A stretch of 64,000 nt of DNA from Peptostreptococcaceae bacterium. Its GTDB lineage: Bacteria > Bacillota > Clostridia > Peptostreptococcales > Filifactoraceae. The DNA lies in the NCBI GenBank assembly GCA_030532705.1, contig JAUNKR010000001.1, forward strand, positions 62,001 to 126,000, in the 5' to 3' direction. This document shows positions 1 through 8,756 of this stretch, in pieces. Within the stretch, counting starts at the first letter, position 1. Each line of letters opens with the position of its first letter. A model generated the notes under the pieces. That model was not told the origin of the DNA. It did not search any database and saw nothing but the letters and a program-made list of their open reading frames with translations. A program made the translations under genes and the position numbers.

Positions 1-545
1 ACCTTCCGATTTTCATCTAGAGTCTTCTTTGCTGCTTGTAGATAACGAGTGATGTTCTTCTGATAGATATTGAAACTTCGATTCAGTAACTGGGTACCTT
101 CTGCTTCGATCCGATTGATAATATTCTCCAATCGCTTGGTTTCTTCTTCCAATTGGATCTTTTCATTTTTCAGTATGTCTATCTTGGATCGGCTCTCGAT
201 CTTCTTGCGGATCTCTTCATTTGTGGCAGAATGATTTAGATCTTCACTGAGCCGGGCAATTTGGAAATCGATCGCATCCGTTTGATGCTTCAGCTTCGCT
301 CTTTCTTGTCGGCTATAGAGGAGTAGTCGATCTACTTCGTTATATACGGCAGAACTGTTTGCTTTATACATTTTTCTCATCTCTTCGATAAAGGGAGATT
401 GCCACGTTGAGCCAACTTCCTGAATCAAATGATTTTTTTCATCACGTCTACCTTTGAAGTAAAGGTAAATGGCTGTTTTCTTAAGCCCCTTATCCGACAT
501 TTTTCGGATCTTCTTCGTCAATCTTTCATCTGTGTAATATTCCAT
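1..545 (-). CDS. Coiled-coil hypothetical protein (3' end outside window)
   Basis: Minus-strand reading frame that runs off the left edge; about 181 residues are visible. The start is ATG at 545, preceded by a clear AAAGGAG ribosome site. After a short N-terminal part (MEYYTDERLTKKIRKMSDKG) the protein is highly charged, with long stretches of Lys, Glu, Arg and regularly placed Leu/Ile, as expected for a coiled coil. No signal peptide or membrane helix is seen. It lies downstream of, and in the same direction as, the OmpA-domain lipoprotein and the 47-residue gene, so a shared transcript is possible. I do not recognise the family, and the missing C-terminus may hold the functional domain. Confidence 0.75.
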   Translation of the reverse strand, partial: MEYYTDERLTKKIRKMSDKGLKKTAIYLYFKGRRDEKNHLIQEVGSTWQSPFIEEMRKMYKANSSAVYNEVDRLLLYSRQERAKLKHQTDAIDFQIARLSEDLNHSATNEEIRKKIESRSKIDILKNEKIQLEEETKRLENIINRIEAEGTQLLNRSFNIYQKNITRYLQAAKKTLDENRK

Positions 546-887
546 ATTGGCTCCTTTCTTCGAAACACTTGTTTTCTCGGCAAGCTCGCTTTCGTAAAAA
601 GCTTTTTGCGTTGCTTCTCCGTACCCTTAACAAGATTCGTATAAAAAATGAGATATTGTTTATGTGCTTATTCTAGCATGTAAAATGAGAAGTGATCTTC
701 CGGCGATTTTTTACTCATCGTGAAATAAAAATCCCCTAATTTTTATGAAAAAATTGGTCCTCCTATCATTAAAAGATTTATTTCTATCTTCTATCCTCCA
801 TCAAGGCACCAAAAAGCGCCATCCACAATGAAATCATATTAAGAGAGCGCTCCATGGTCTCTCAAAGTATTATGACCTAAAAGATAG
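546..887. other. Intergenic region, no gene seen
   Basis: This 342-base gap separates two minus-strand genes. It is AT-rich. Read on the minus strand it has a GGCGC/GTGCC imperfect hairpin near 803-818 and an ATTCTA (minus TAGAAT) element at 670-675 that could be a -10 for the coiled-coil gene. I see no open frame with a ribosome site. Confidence 0.4.
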
Positions 888-1031
888 TCAATACTTGTCA
901 TATACTCCCAAAATATAACCCTGGTCTCTACATTGTTGCTTTATCACTCCATCAACGACCAGTGAGTACATATCTCCTTTTTGAAAAATTTCAACCAATC
1001 CTGATTTTGACATTTTGTACTTGATTCTCAT
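888..1031 (-). CDS. Small hypothetical protein, 47 residues
   Basis: The frame can be extended upstream to 1082, but the ATG at 1031 has a near-perfect TTAGGAGG ribosome site seven bases before it, so the protein most likely starts MRIKYKMSKSGL. It is 47 residues long, has no signal or membrane segment, and alternates charged and hydrophobic residues in a way that suggests a small beta-rich fold (EIFQKGDMYSLVVDGVIKQ). Family not recognised. It sits between the OmpA-domain lipoprotein and the coiled-coil gene on the same strand. The strong ribosome site is the main support for its being real. Confidence 0.6.
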   Translation of the reverse strand: MRIKYKMSKSGLVEIFQKGDMYSLVVDGVIKQQCRDQGYILGVYDKY

Positions 1032-1153
1032 ATGTTTTCCTCCTAAAATATCTTTTTGATTCCGGATTTCTTTATTCCACATTCTTTTACTTAGATCAAT
1101 TTAAAAGCCTCCTTTCTCTTTATTTTATACGCCTTTTCACTCCTTTCCGGAAT

Positions 1154-2356
1154 TTAATTATTCATCACCGACCTAGCGACCTCATGGTCGATCGGCAGGA
1201 TTACTACAGCCCGATTTCTTGCAGCGATCATTTCATTCAAACTGCCATCCTCCCTTTGGTCATTTTCATAGTAAGGACTATTGAAGCCCAATCCTTGATA
1301 TTGGATCTGAGCGGGAGATACACCATTTTCTATCAAGACATCACGAATAGTCCGGCAACGGTTTTGCGAAAGTTCGATACAATAGGTAGATGATACATTG
1401 GGTGGTTTGGCGGTAGAACCTATCAGCAAGATCTGTTCATTCGGATTGTCGATCAGATACTCCACGACGGGAAGTAGCGCTGCCCGTACCTGTGCAGGAT
1501 CTGTCTTTATGACCGCCTGATCCGGATAAAATTCGATCTTCCCTTCATCGAGCTTGATCACTTCTTTCCCGGTGTAGCGCTCGACGATCGCATTGTCGCT
1601 TGCGATAGTATTTACGGTTTGGACCGGCGGAAAAGAACTGACATCAATGGATGATGCAATGGGTGAATCCATGATCTCGACCTCCGCACCACTTTCTTCT
1701 AAGATCTTTGTCCAAATAGCTTTCAGCATCAATTTATTTTTTTGTTCCAATTCTTTCTGTGGCGGACTGACCTCGCCCAGCCCATACCATTTAACATGGA
1801 TACCATTTAAGTCCGGAATCGCTGACTGCTCTCTCAATCGTGAAACGACCTCCACCGGATCGATTTTTTCTAAATAACTTGCCGAATAGTTGATCAGTCC
1901 ACTCGTAGAGAGCCCACTATCCGAAACAATGATCAATCGATCTCCTTCCACTGTTCTCAGCGCAGGCCCTGCCAATTGGAATGCTTTTAGTATATCTACC
2001 TCCGGCTCCTGCGCTTTTGTTGTCGCAATAAACTCAGCGATTCGATCGGCTTGCGCTTGAGCGATCTTGTCTAATTTATTTTCCGAAAGCATGCCGTTTT
2101 CTTCCGGAACATCGATCTGCTCCTCATGGTTAGGGCTTCCATCTAAAACGATGATACCAATGCTGCCAAAGCTTTTGGTTGCCGCTTTCGCTTCGTTTCC
2201 CAAAAGTCTAAAGTCAGGAAGCTTATTATTGGATCTCATTCCGACCATAAATTGAATATGGGTCTTTTTTTGCGCCTTCTCTTTTCCACAGCCCGAAACC
2301 GCTACCATAAGAATTGCCACTATCATAAGCAAGGTCACTTTTTTTAATACTTTCAT
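1154..2356 (-). CDS. OmpA-family lipoprotein
   Basis: 400 residues. The N-terminus is a lipoprotein signal: positive start, hydrophobic stretch and lipobox VSGC, which would tether the protein to the outer face of the cytoplasmic membrane. The middle (about 35-270) has IVLDGSPNHEE and RLIIVSDSGLSTSG motifs of a Rossmann-like or vWA-like region. Residues about 275-395 match the OmpA C-terminal domain, with the start IEFYPDQAVI, ELSQNRCRTIRDVLIENGV and the final AARNRAVVI segment that normally contacts peptidoglycan. The stop is followed by two more minus-strand genes. In a Gram-positive cell this domain would bind wall peptidoglycan. A weak promoter (-10 TATAAT, plus coordinates 2600-2605) lies about 240 bases upstream. 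The domain call is firm; the cellular role is unknown. Confidence 0.85.
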   Translation of the reverse strand: MKVLKKVTLLMIVAILMVAVSGCGKEKAQKKTHIQFMVGMRSNNKLPDFRLLGNEAKAATKSFGSIGIIVLDGSPNHEEQIDVPEENGMLSENKLDKIAQAQADRIAEFIATTKAQEPEVDILKAFQLAGPALRTVEGDRLIIVSDSGLSTSGLINYSASYLEKIDPVEVVSRLREQSAIPDLNGIHVKWYGLGEVSPPQKELEQKNKLMLKAIWTKILEESGAEVEIMDSPIASSIDVSSFPPVQTVNTIASDNAIVERYTGKEVIKLDEGKIEFYPDQAVIKTDPAQVRAALLPVVEYLIDNPNEQILLIGSTAKPPNVSSTYCIELSQNRCRTIRDVLIENGVSPAQIQYQGLGFNSPYYENDQREDGSLNEMIAARNRAVVILPIDHEVARSVMNN

Positions 2357-3054
2357 AGGAACCCCTTTCCATCAATAAAACGATTTTTCCTCTATCACCT
2401 AAAGCCGGCTTGGCAAATTTTCAAGATACCTTCAGTTGCTACATATCTTTCCTTTATAAAATCAAACAAATAACATCCTTCTTACCCCCTTCAGATTTCC
2501 TTGGCATGCTCACCGGTGAGGGTCTTGGCATACTTCCCCGTACTCTTTGAAAGAGTGCTTTATTCTTTTGTCAAGGGTCATAATTTTTTTGTTGGTCACA
2601 TTATAGCCGACTTTGATAGACAATAAAACCCCCTCATATCAGTATTCACTACCAAAAATTGCTCTGTTTCTCTTTAGTTCCAATGATTTGCTCCTTCGAT
2701 CCAGGTTTTACATACTATCCAATAAGTACATTTCTATTTCGATGTAACAATGTAGCTGTGGGTTCGCCGTTCCCGACAAACTATAAAAAATTGTTGTTAA
2801 GTGCTGGTTCTAAAGAATATCATTATTACTTCCATTCAGAACAAAAAACAAAATGATCTTATACATCTTTTATTCAGTTGGAGCAGGTGATTAAAATTCT
2901 TGGACAACCCCCTCTAAACCCTTTAATAAAAATCGATCCGGGGCATTCGTGGAAATCCGTATAGCAAAATGCCATATTGTCAACCATAATTTTTCTTGCT
3001 AGAATCACAAAAACACTTACCAAAAGTTTTTGTAATTATGAAAGGAGCCGCATA
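2357..3054. other. Intergenic region between divergent genes
   Basis: About 700 bases separate the minus-strand OmpA lipoprotein from the plus-strand RNB gene. It contains a minus-strand TATAAT at 2600-2605, a palindromic ACTCTTTGAAAGAGT near 2540-2555 and otherwise mixed AT-rich sequence. A plus-strand frame of 65 codons at 2659-2856 has no ribosome site and is probably not a gene. Confidence 0.4.
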
Positions 3055-4407
3055 ATGAAAAAGGAATCAATAAAATCTTTACACCAAAAGTTGAAAGAAA
3101 ACCTGCTGAAAAATATTATGGAACATAATATCCCATATGATTTTCCCGAAAAATTTCTTGAACTGAAAGAAGAAGATTTCCCGGATGATTGCGATTATCG
3201 AAAAGATTTGACCCATCAACGATGTATCACGATCGATGGAGAAGACACAAAAGATATTGATGATGCTGTTTTTCTTGAAAGGACGGATAAAGGATTCCGG
3301 CTCTGGACACATATTGCAGATGTTGCAAGCTTTCTTAGACAAAATGATGCTTTATACGAAGAGGCTGAAACAAGAGGTACTTCGATTTATCTGCCTACCG
3401 GGGAAGTCATCAGAATGCTCCCTCCTCTACTCTCCGAACACCTTTGCTCTCTAAAACCCGGAAAGATTCGACGGGCAATAAGTTTTTGTATAGACCTTGA
3501 TCAGAATCTGAATGTCTCAGATCTAAAAATCTATAAATCTCATATATGCTCAAAAATACAGGCATCTTACTTGGAAGTTGATAAAATACTCTCCCGAGAA
3601 GACCTGACCGACCCTGATCTTCGAGAAAAATATGATCTTTCAACTCAAAAAATGCTCTTGGATTTGAATTTACTTACAAAAGATCTTGCTAATAAAAGAC
3701 ACAAAGAAACATCCTTGCCGAAGAAAAAAATCACGGTCATCGATGAAAATGTCGTTATCCAAAGAGACCAACAAACTCCGTCACATCGAGTCATTGAAGA
3801 ATGTATGGTGCTGACAAACAGAGAAGTATCTCAATTTATGAACAAAAATAAACTCCCGGTAATTTTTAGGATCCAAGAAAAAACCGGAAACTTAGCTTCC
3901 TACAGTACTCGCAACGAGGGACATAAAGAGCTGAAGATCCATGCTTCAAACGGAGAGAGCTACTCACATATCACTTCCCCGATCCGCCGATTTTCGGACT
4001 GTGTCAATCACATGATCCTAAACTCTTACTTGGACGGCTATAGTATCTCAGAAATACAGGAAGAATTTAGCGAATCGTATCTTGAGTATCTTACACTTCA
4101 ATTATCAAAAAGATCAAATCGTGCAAGAACATTGGTGAATCATCAAAACAAGATCTGTGAAGGACATTTTATTCTCGGTCTTCCGGAAAAAGACCGATTT
4201 ATCAAAGGCTATTTATTGGAGCAACTTCGTAGAAGGGATCGGATATTTTCAAAATTTCAAATTGAGCTTCAAGATATTCCTTTTATCGTATCCGGTGAGT
4301 TTAAAGCAACTGCGTTCAACACAACGCCGGAGCAATGGTACAAAATCAAACTGGACTCCCGAGAAGATGGCTCACTGCAAGTGACCTCATGGCTTCCGAT
4401 TACTTAA
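3055..4407 (+). CDS. RNB-domain exoribonuclease, first copy
   Basis: 450 residues, started at the ATG preceded by AAAGGAG; an upstream in-frame ATG lacks a ribosome site. The body is the catalytic RNB domain of the RNase II/R family, which degrades RNA 3' to 5'. Visible motifs are CITIDGEDTKDIDDAVF (metal-binding aspartates), HIADVASFL, RGTSIYLP, RMLPPLLSEHLCSL, RVIEECMVLTN and SHITSPIRRFSD (the Arg that contacts the scissile phosphate). The N-terminal cold-shock domains and C-terminal S1 domain of RNase R are absent, so RNA-binding must come from the short flanking segments or a partner. It is a paralogue of the gene at 8757-10094 (58 of 76 residues identical over the catalytic N-terminal stretch). 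It precedes the 1214-residue gene, with a strong hairpin between them. Confidence 0.92.
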   Translation: MKKESIKSLHQKLKENLLKNIMEHNIPYDFPEKFLELKEEDFPDDCDYRKDLTHQRCITIDGEDTKDIDDAVFLERTDKGFRLWTHIADVASFLRQNDALYEEAETRGTSIYLPTGEVIRMLPPLLSEHLCSLKPGKIRRAISFCIDLDQNLNVSDLKIYKSHICSKIQASYLEVDKILSREDLTDPDLREKYDLSTQKMLLDLNLLTKDLANKRHKETSLPKKKITVIDENVVIQRDQQTPSHRVIEECMVLTNREVSQFMNKNKLPVIFRIQEKTGNLASYSTRNEGHKELKIHASNGESYSHITSPIRRFSDCVNHMILNSYLDGYSISEIQEEFSESYLEYLTLQLSKRSNRARTLVNHQNKICEGHFILGLPEKDRFIKGYLLEQLRRRDRIFSKFQIELQDIPFIVSGEFKATAFNTTPEQWYKIKLDSREDGSLQVTSWLPIT

Positions 4408-4425
4408 AATTTTCATCCGATATGT

Positions 4426-4469
4426 CTTTCGATATGAGGTGATGTTAATCCACCACCTCATATCGAAAG
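4426..4469 (+). terminator. Perfect 16-bp hairpin between RNB gene and large gene
   Basis: CTTTCGATATGAGGTG at 4426-4441 pairs without mismatch with 4454-4469, leaving a 12-base loop. The tail that follows is AT-rich with TTTTTT only at 4483-4488, so it is a weak fit to an intrinsic terminator. It could end the RNB transcript, or be a structured element in a shared transcript that limits 3' to 5' decay. Confidence 0.6.
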
Positions 4470-4476
4470 TATATGA

Positions 4477-4482
4477 TATAAT
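4477..4482 (+). promoter_or_regulatory. Possible -10 element for the 1214-residue gene
   Basis: TATAAT directly after the hairpin and about 50 bases before the chosen start. No convincing -35 is visible at 17 bases, because that position falls inside the right arm of the hairpin. The large gene may therefore have its own promoter, but this is weak evidence. Confidence 0.35.
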
Positions 4483-4533
4483 TTTTTATAATAAATATTT
4501 AGGAATCATTACAAAATGAAAGGAAGGTTTTTT

Positions 4534-7500
4534 ATGAAAACATCAAATACGAAAAAGAGAGAAACGAAGAAAACAAATTCTAAAAAAAGAGTTTCAAAAG
4601 CAAATTCTAAAGCAACAATAGCCTCCGGTAGCATGGAGCTTGAATCCAAAGTTATCGACGACCAGCAAGATCGCAAAGAACTAATGGAATTATTGAGTAA
4701 GCAAACCGCCCAAAAGATCCAAGAAAAAGCAAAGCATTCTCCGGAGCTCTTGTTGATGCAGTGCCGGGCAATCGCTTATGTTTTAAATGAGGTTTTTCAA
4801 AGCTCAATAACTGAATCCTCTCTATCAAAGATCTACAACAATATCTGCAAAATATTTATAATAAAGTATCTGGAGAAGATCAAGACTCGTGATAAAAAAT
4901 CTATAGGAATCAAGGAATCTAAATTAACTGATGACAAACTTCAAGAAATAGTAAAAAAATCTATATCAGCTGTTTCGGATCCCGATGATAATAAGGGTAA
5001 AGTCTTCAGGGGTTTTTATTGGGATCGATTTTTATTGAAATTCTGTGGAGCAAATATTGAAGAGAAAAAAACCATCTTGGGCTTTCTACCTCAAAATTTA
5101 AAAAAACATCACCTTATAACACCAGCTGCACCCATTTTTAATTTATCCTCTGATCTCTCAAAAGATATTGAGGGACATAAGAAAAAACAACAAGCAAACA
5201 AATCATCCCTTCTGAACTCACGATTCTATTTAGATCCAGCCGGGTTTTGGATCTCTTATCTTGATGAGTTTTTAATCAATAGCATGAAAGCTACAACTTG
5301 GAACAAGGGATCAACTTGTATTGAATGGATTAAAAATATGAAAAAATATAATCCATCTTCTCATCGTCTGCCGAAAAATTTAGAGGAGTGGATCGATTAT
5401 CTGGATAAGTTTTTTGGAAAGGATATTTCTTCGGATTCTATCGACTCTTTTATCTCATCACAAGATGTCAAGAAATTTCGCCTCCGATCAGAAGGAATGG
5501 AACTTGAAAAAGAGTTCTTCAAAAACTTTAGAAAACTGGTGACCGGGAATGATGCACTACTTGGCAAACTTCCATGGTTTTTAGTTATGCTCTATCATTG
5601 GAATAAATTGACCGAAGCTCAGTTCAAAGATTATATATTGAAAGATCTAAAAAGCAGAGGGGTCAAATTATCACCCGAAATGGAATTTGATAAAATACTT
5701 CATCTTCTATCATCGGAACATAGTGCTCTTTATCCTAAAAAGAAGATATTTTCGCTATCTTTTGAGGAGCTTCAAAAATTTAGAGCCATCATCTTGACAC
5801 TGGATACTCCGATGATCCATCTGGATGTAGCACAGACATCCCTTCTACAGGAATACTTTGATTATTATGTACGAATAATACTAGATGAAGATTTTTCGAA
5901 AACGACCGAATGGAATAAAGCATATAAAGAGCAAATTCCGGGTCTGACAAAAAGAGATGTATATTCCAAGCTCATTCCTTATTTTATCTATAATAATCAA
6001 ACCGGAAATTGGTTGGATGATATTTTCAAGGTTATCGTGAGCTACTATTCTTTTTCGCCATACAGCGGTCATAATGACGGCGATTATGGAGAAACAAAAA
6101 AATGTATTGATTCTTTTGTGATTTATCAATATCCTCAACTTGAAGCAAATAATGAAATACCAAATTCGGAAAATGAGGATAGTGCCATTCCTCATGATCG
6201 AACGGCATCGTATCAATATGCTTTTTTATCCGATGACACATCCACGGATAGATCAAACCAAAAAATCAATGAGAAATTGAAACCTTTTAGACCATTGTAT
6301 GATAAGATCTATTTCGATCTATACAACAGTTTGGAACTCGAAACTACATTAAATGGTAAAGAGTTAAAGAGCAAGCAGGAAAAATTTGCAGAAGAAAAAT
6401 TCAATAATATTCTGCGTTATGCTCAAAACACAAGTAAGATCGTGTATGATCACTATCCTTCATTATTTGATCGATATGCAGTCAATATTGAAACTCATCC
6501 GGATTGCTTCTGCAAGCCTGATGGAATTAACTATGCTATTCCATACACTTCGATCATTGATTCAACGATAGATAGGAAATACCATCACACGGATTTTGAG
6601 TTTATCGACAGTGTTCCAGAAACTGTTGATCCAAAAAATTTCTACCAGAACCATTTACGGCTTGAAACACAGATGCCGGATAACAGTTTTGACTGGGCTA
6701 TTTCTTATTTCAATAAAGCCCATAAAGCAAAAGAGAAAATCATCGATCCGAACAACACCTCTGAAATAAAGATCGTGTTGCATCATTTTGATCCATCTAA
6801 AAGTTGGGACGAAGAGAATAAACGATTTATCATGGAATTTGCTACCTTAGACTATTTTACAGGAAACGCACGTCGAAATCTGTTTGAAAGTTTTTTGCCT
6901 ACACCTGTACGTGATCGAAAGAGCGACAAGCAAATCGACTGTGCTGCAAGGTATAAAAATAAAGCTCAAAAAATTCAAGAGAGAGAGGAGCTCCTACGCT
7001 ATACCAAAAACGAATGTCTGATCCTTCTTTATCTTATGCATTGGATATACCATCAAGACCAACATCAAGGACCAACACCCGAAGAAAGCTTTTTGTGGAA
7101 CAATAATATCATCGACCCTACAGAACAACATAAGATCAATGGTACTCTAAAACGTCATTTTGGTTCTTTAGATCCGGAAACATTGTCTAAAATTACATTG
7201 ACGATCCGAAAATCATTTTCAAAAATAGCTCCTTCTAGTAAAAAACTTGAAGATCATAAAATCCATGGATACAGTGAAAAAAAAGCACCTGTATATGATA
7301 AGGATACTCTGGAACGCAAATTTAATGAAGATAAAGAAATCCTGATGACTTGCAATTCACAAGCTGCGCGTAGAGTTTTTATCGATAAATATGGCGAAAA
7401 AATTTTTACCAATACACAGCTCCAGGATCTAATAACATGGATCCGTGAAGAATCCTACCGATACATGGAAAAATACTATATTAAAGAAGCCTTGGAAAAC

Positions 7501-8178
7501 GATGGAGATCACTTCAAAATAAATACTACCGGAACAAGTTTTGCCGGATGCGGGACCTGGATCCTTACTGCGGATATGGATGAAAGCGGAAAACCTCGAC
7601 CATTTTTACTGATAGACAAAAGATGGCATGTATCGGAAGATCCGAATAAAATGACATATCCCACATCCGGTAGTGCAGACTACTATGACAAAGCACACAA
7701 GAAAGAATGGGTAAAAGGAAAAGAAGAAAAAGATGTATCAAAATTTGAATCAATTCGTAAAAACCACCTCTCCAGAAACCCTTTTTTTACAGCAGCGGTA
7801 GAACATTATGAAGAACTGGGATTAAATTTAGAAGGTAAATACTATAAAGAAAGTGGGTTTGAAAATCCTGAATCTGAAATGTCCAAATTCGTTCAAAAAT
7901 CAATTGATAAATTGACACTGCTTTCTTTTGGGCTAGACCGAGGACGAAATGTGCAACAATTCTCATTTTACTACAAATCAAACAAAACCGTATTGGACTA
8001 TCTGAAAGCGAAAAGCAGTGCGGAAACCTCAAAAGAAGGGAAATTGTTCTTTATACCATTTAAAAAAGACATCATCTTGACATTTCTCAATAATCTTCAG
8101 ATCGAAAATCAGGCGATCTATTCCCTTATAAAATTGATGGAACTTGAAGAAGATCTGTTATGGAAAGATGAACATTAG
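4534..8178 (+). CDS. Large protein of unknown function, 1214 residues
   Basis: Started at the ATG preceded by AAGGAAGG; an in-frame ATG six codons earlier overlaps that ribosome site. The first 30 residues are Lys/Ser/Thr-rich (KKRETKKTNSKKR), as in a nucleic-acid-binding tail. The rest is a soluble, charged, probably mostly helical protein with many aromatic residues; no signal peptide, membrane helix, Walker motif or helicase motif was found. Residues about 995-1095 resemble a divergent Nudix fold: GTSFAGCGTWILTADMD, then FLLIDKRWHVS, TYPTSGSADYYD, and after an insertion FTAAVEHYEELGL, which keeps the E-x-x-E-E-x-G pattern but lacks the preceding Arg. It lies between two RNB exoribonuclease paralogues in the same direction, so a role in RNA or nucleotide metabolism is plausible. 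No family is recognised with confidence; the Nudix idea is an inference. Confidence 0.85.
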   Translation: MKTSNTKKRETKKTNSKKRVSKANSKATIASGSMELESKVIDDQQDRKELMELLSKQTAQKIQEKAKHSPELLLMQCRAIAYVLNEVFQSSITESSLSKIYNNICKIFIIKYLEKIKTRDKKSIGIKESKLTDDKLQEIVKKSISAVSDPDDNKGKVFRGFYWDRFLLKFCGANIEEKKTILGFLPQNLKKHHLITPAAPIFNLSSDLSKDIEGHKKKQQANKSSLLNSRFYLDPAGFWISYLDEFLINSMKATTWNKGSTCIEWIKNMKKYNPSSHRLPKNLEEWIDYLDKFFGKDISSDSIDSFISSQDVKKFRLRSEGMELEKEFFKNFRKLVTGNDALLGKLPWFLVMLYHWNKLTEAQFKDYILKDLKSRGVKLSPEMEFDKILHLLSSEHSALYPKKKIFSLSFEELQKFRAIILTLDTPMIHLDVAQTSLLQEYFDYYVRIILDEDFSKTTEWNKAYKEQIPGLTKRDVYSKLIPYFIYNNQTGNWLDDIFKVIVSYYSFSPYSGHNDGDYGETKKCIDSFVIYQYPQLEANNEIPNSENEDSAIPHDRTASYQYAFLSDDTSTDRSNQKINEKLKPFRPLYDKIYFDLYNSLELETTLNGKELKSKQEKFAEEKFNNILRYAQNTSKIVYDHYPSLFDRYAVNIETHPDCFCKPDGINYAIPYTSIIDSTIDRKYHHTDFEFIDSVPETVDPKNFYQNHLRLETQMPDNSFDWAISYFNKAHKAKEKIIDPNNTSEIKIVLHHFDPSKSWDEENKRFIMEFATLDYFTGNARRNLFESFLPTPVRDRKSDKQIDCAARYKNKAQKIQEREELLRYTKNECLILLYLMHWIYHQDQHQGPTPEESFLWNNNIIDPTEQHKINGTLKRHFGSLDPETLSKITLTIRKSFSKIAPSSKKLEDHKIHGYSEKKAPVYDKDTLERKFNEDKEILMTCNSQAARRVFIDKYGEKIFTNTQLQDLITWIREESYRYMEKYYIKEALENDGDHFKINTTGTSFAGCGTWILTADMDESGKPRPFLLIDKRWHVSEDPNKMTYPTSGSADYYDKAHKKEWVKGKEEKDVSKFESIRKNHLSRNPFFTAAVEHYEELGLNLEGKYYKESGFENPESEMSKFVQKSIDKLTLLSFGLDRGRNVQQFSFYYKSNKTVLDYLKAKSSAETSKEGKLFFIPFKKDIILTFLNNLQIENQAIYSLIKLMELEEDLLWKDEH

Positions 8179-8756
8179 TAAAAATATACTATCTAATTAC
8201 CTTATTCAAATATCATATTGCAAAAATGAATGTCTTTCCGATTTATCGTCAAGTCAGTAAGGCTAGAAATTCATTATATTTTTTGAATAAAGTTTGTATG
8301 AGTTAAGAAGATTAAATTCTAACTAAAATAGAGAAACTAAAAACCTTGGATATTTGGAATACTGAAATATTCCTCTATCCAAGGTTTTGATATTAACACT
8401 GTCTAACTTTCTTCAAATTAATGTTTTTATTTGGAGGTATCTCTTTTTTATTGTGAATATGGTCTTCTTTTGATAAAATAAATATGAGATTGATCTCAAT
8501 TATATAAATGTTTTAATTAAAGTAGGAAATTGATAGTATCATCTTACCTTGCTATTTCCCTTATTCATTACATATCTATTCTGCTTACTCAAATGATATA
8601 AAAAAAGATATGTAATGATCTCATGGATCGTAGTGAAAATATGATCGTTTTTTAATAAAGTTTAGTAGAGTATCTATGTAAAACAAAATAATAAAATGAA
8701 GTGAACTATAGAAAATAAATGATAGGAATCTGTAGATGATCTTGAATGGAGGGTAT
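8179..8756. other. Structured intergenic region upstream of second RNB gene
   Basis: 578 bases without a convincing gene. It holds three inverted repeats: 8340-8388 (13-bp perfect outer stem plus nested 6-bp stem), GGAAAT near 8525 with ATTTCC near 8554, and CATTACATATCT 8566-8577 with its exact complement 8606-8617 (12 bp, 28-base loop). A promoter for the next gene is not clear. The density of hairpins suggests transcribed structured RNA. Confidence 0.5.
8340..8388. terminator. Nested hairpin, possible bidirectional terminator
   Basis: AAAACCTTGGATA (8340-8352) pairs perfectly with 8376-8388. Inside the loop GGAATA-CTGAAA-TATTCC forms a second 6-bp stem. The outer stem begins with four A and ends with four T, so it could end transcription from either side, though the U tract is short. 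Confidence 0.55.

Noticed and set aside
2659-2856. 65-codon plus-strand frame upstream of the first RNB gene
   Set aside because: No ribosome site, Phe/Ser/Tyr-rich random-looking composition, lies in intergenic DNA.
4534-8178. Large protein as a helicase, reverse transcriptase or Cas effector
   Set aside because: No Walker motifs, no DEAD/H box, no YxDD and no HEPN R-x4-H pattern were found on reading the translation.
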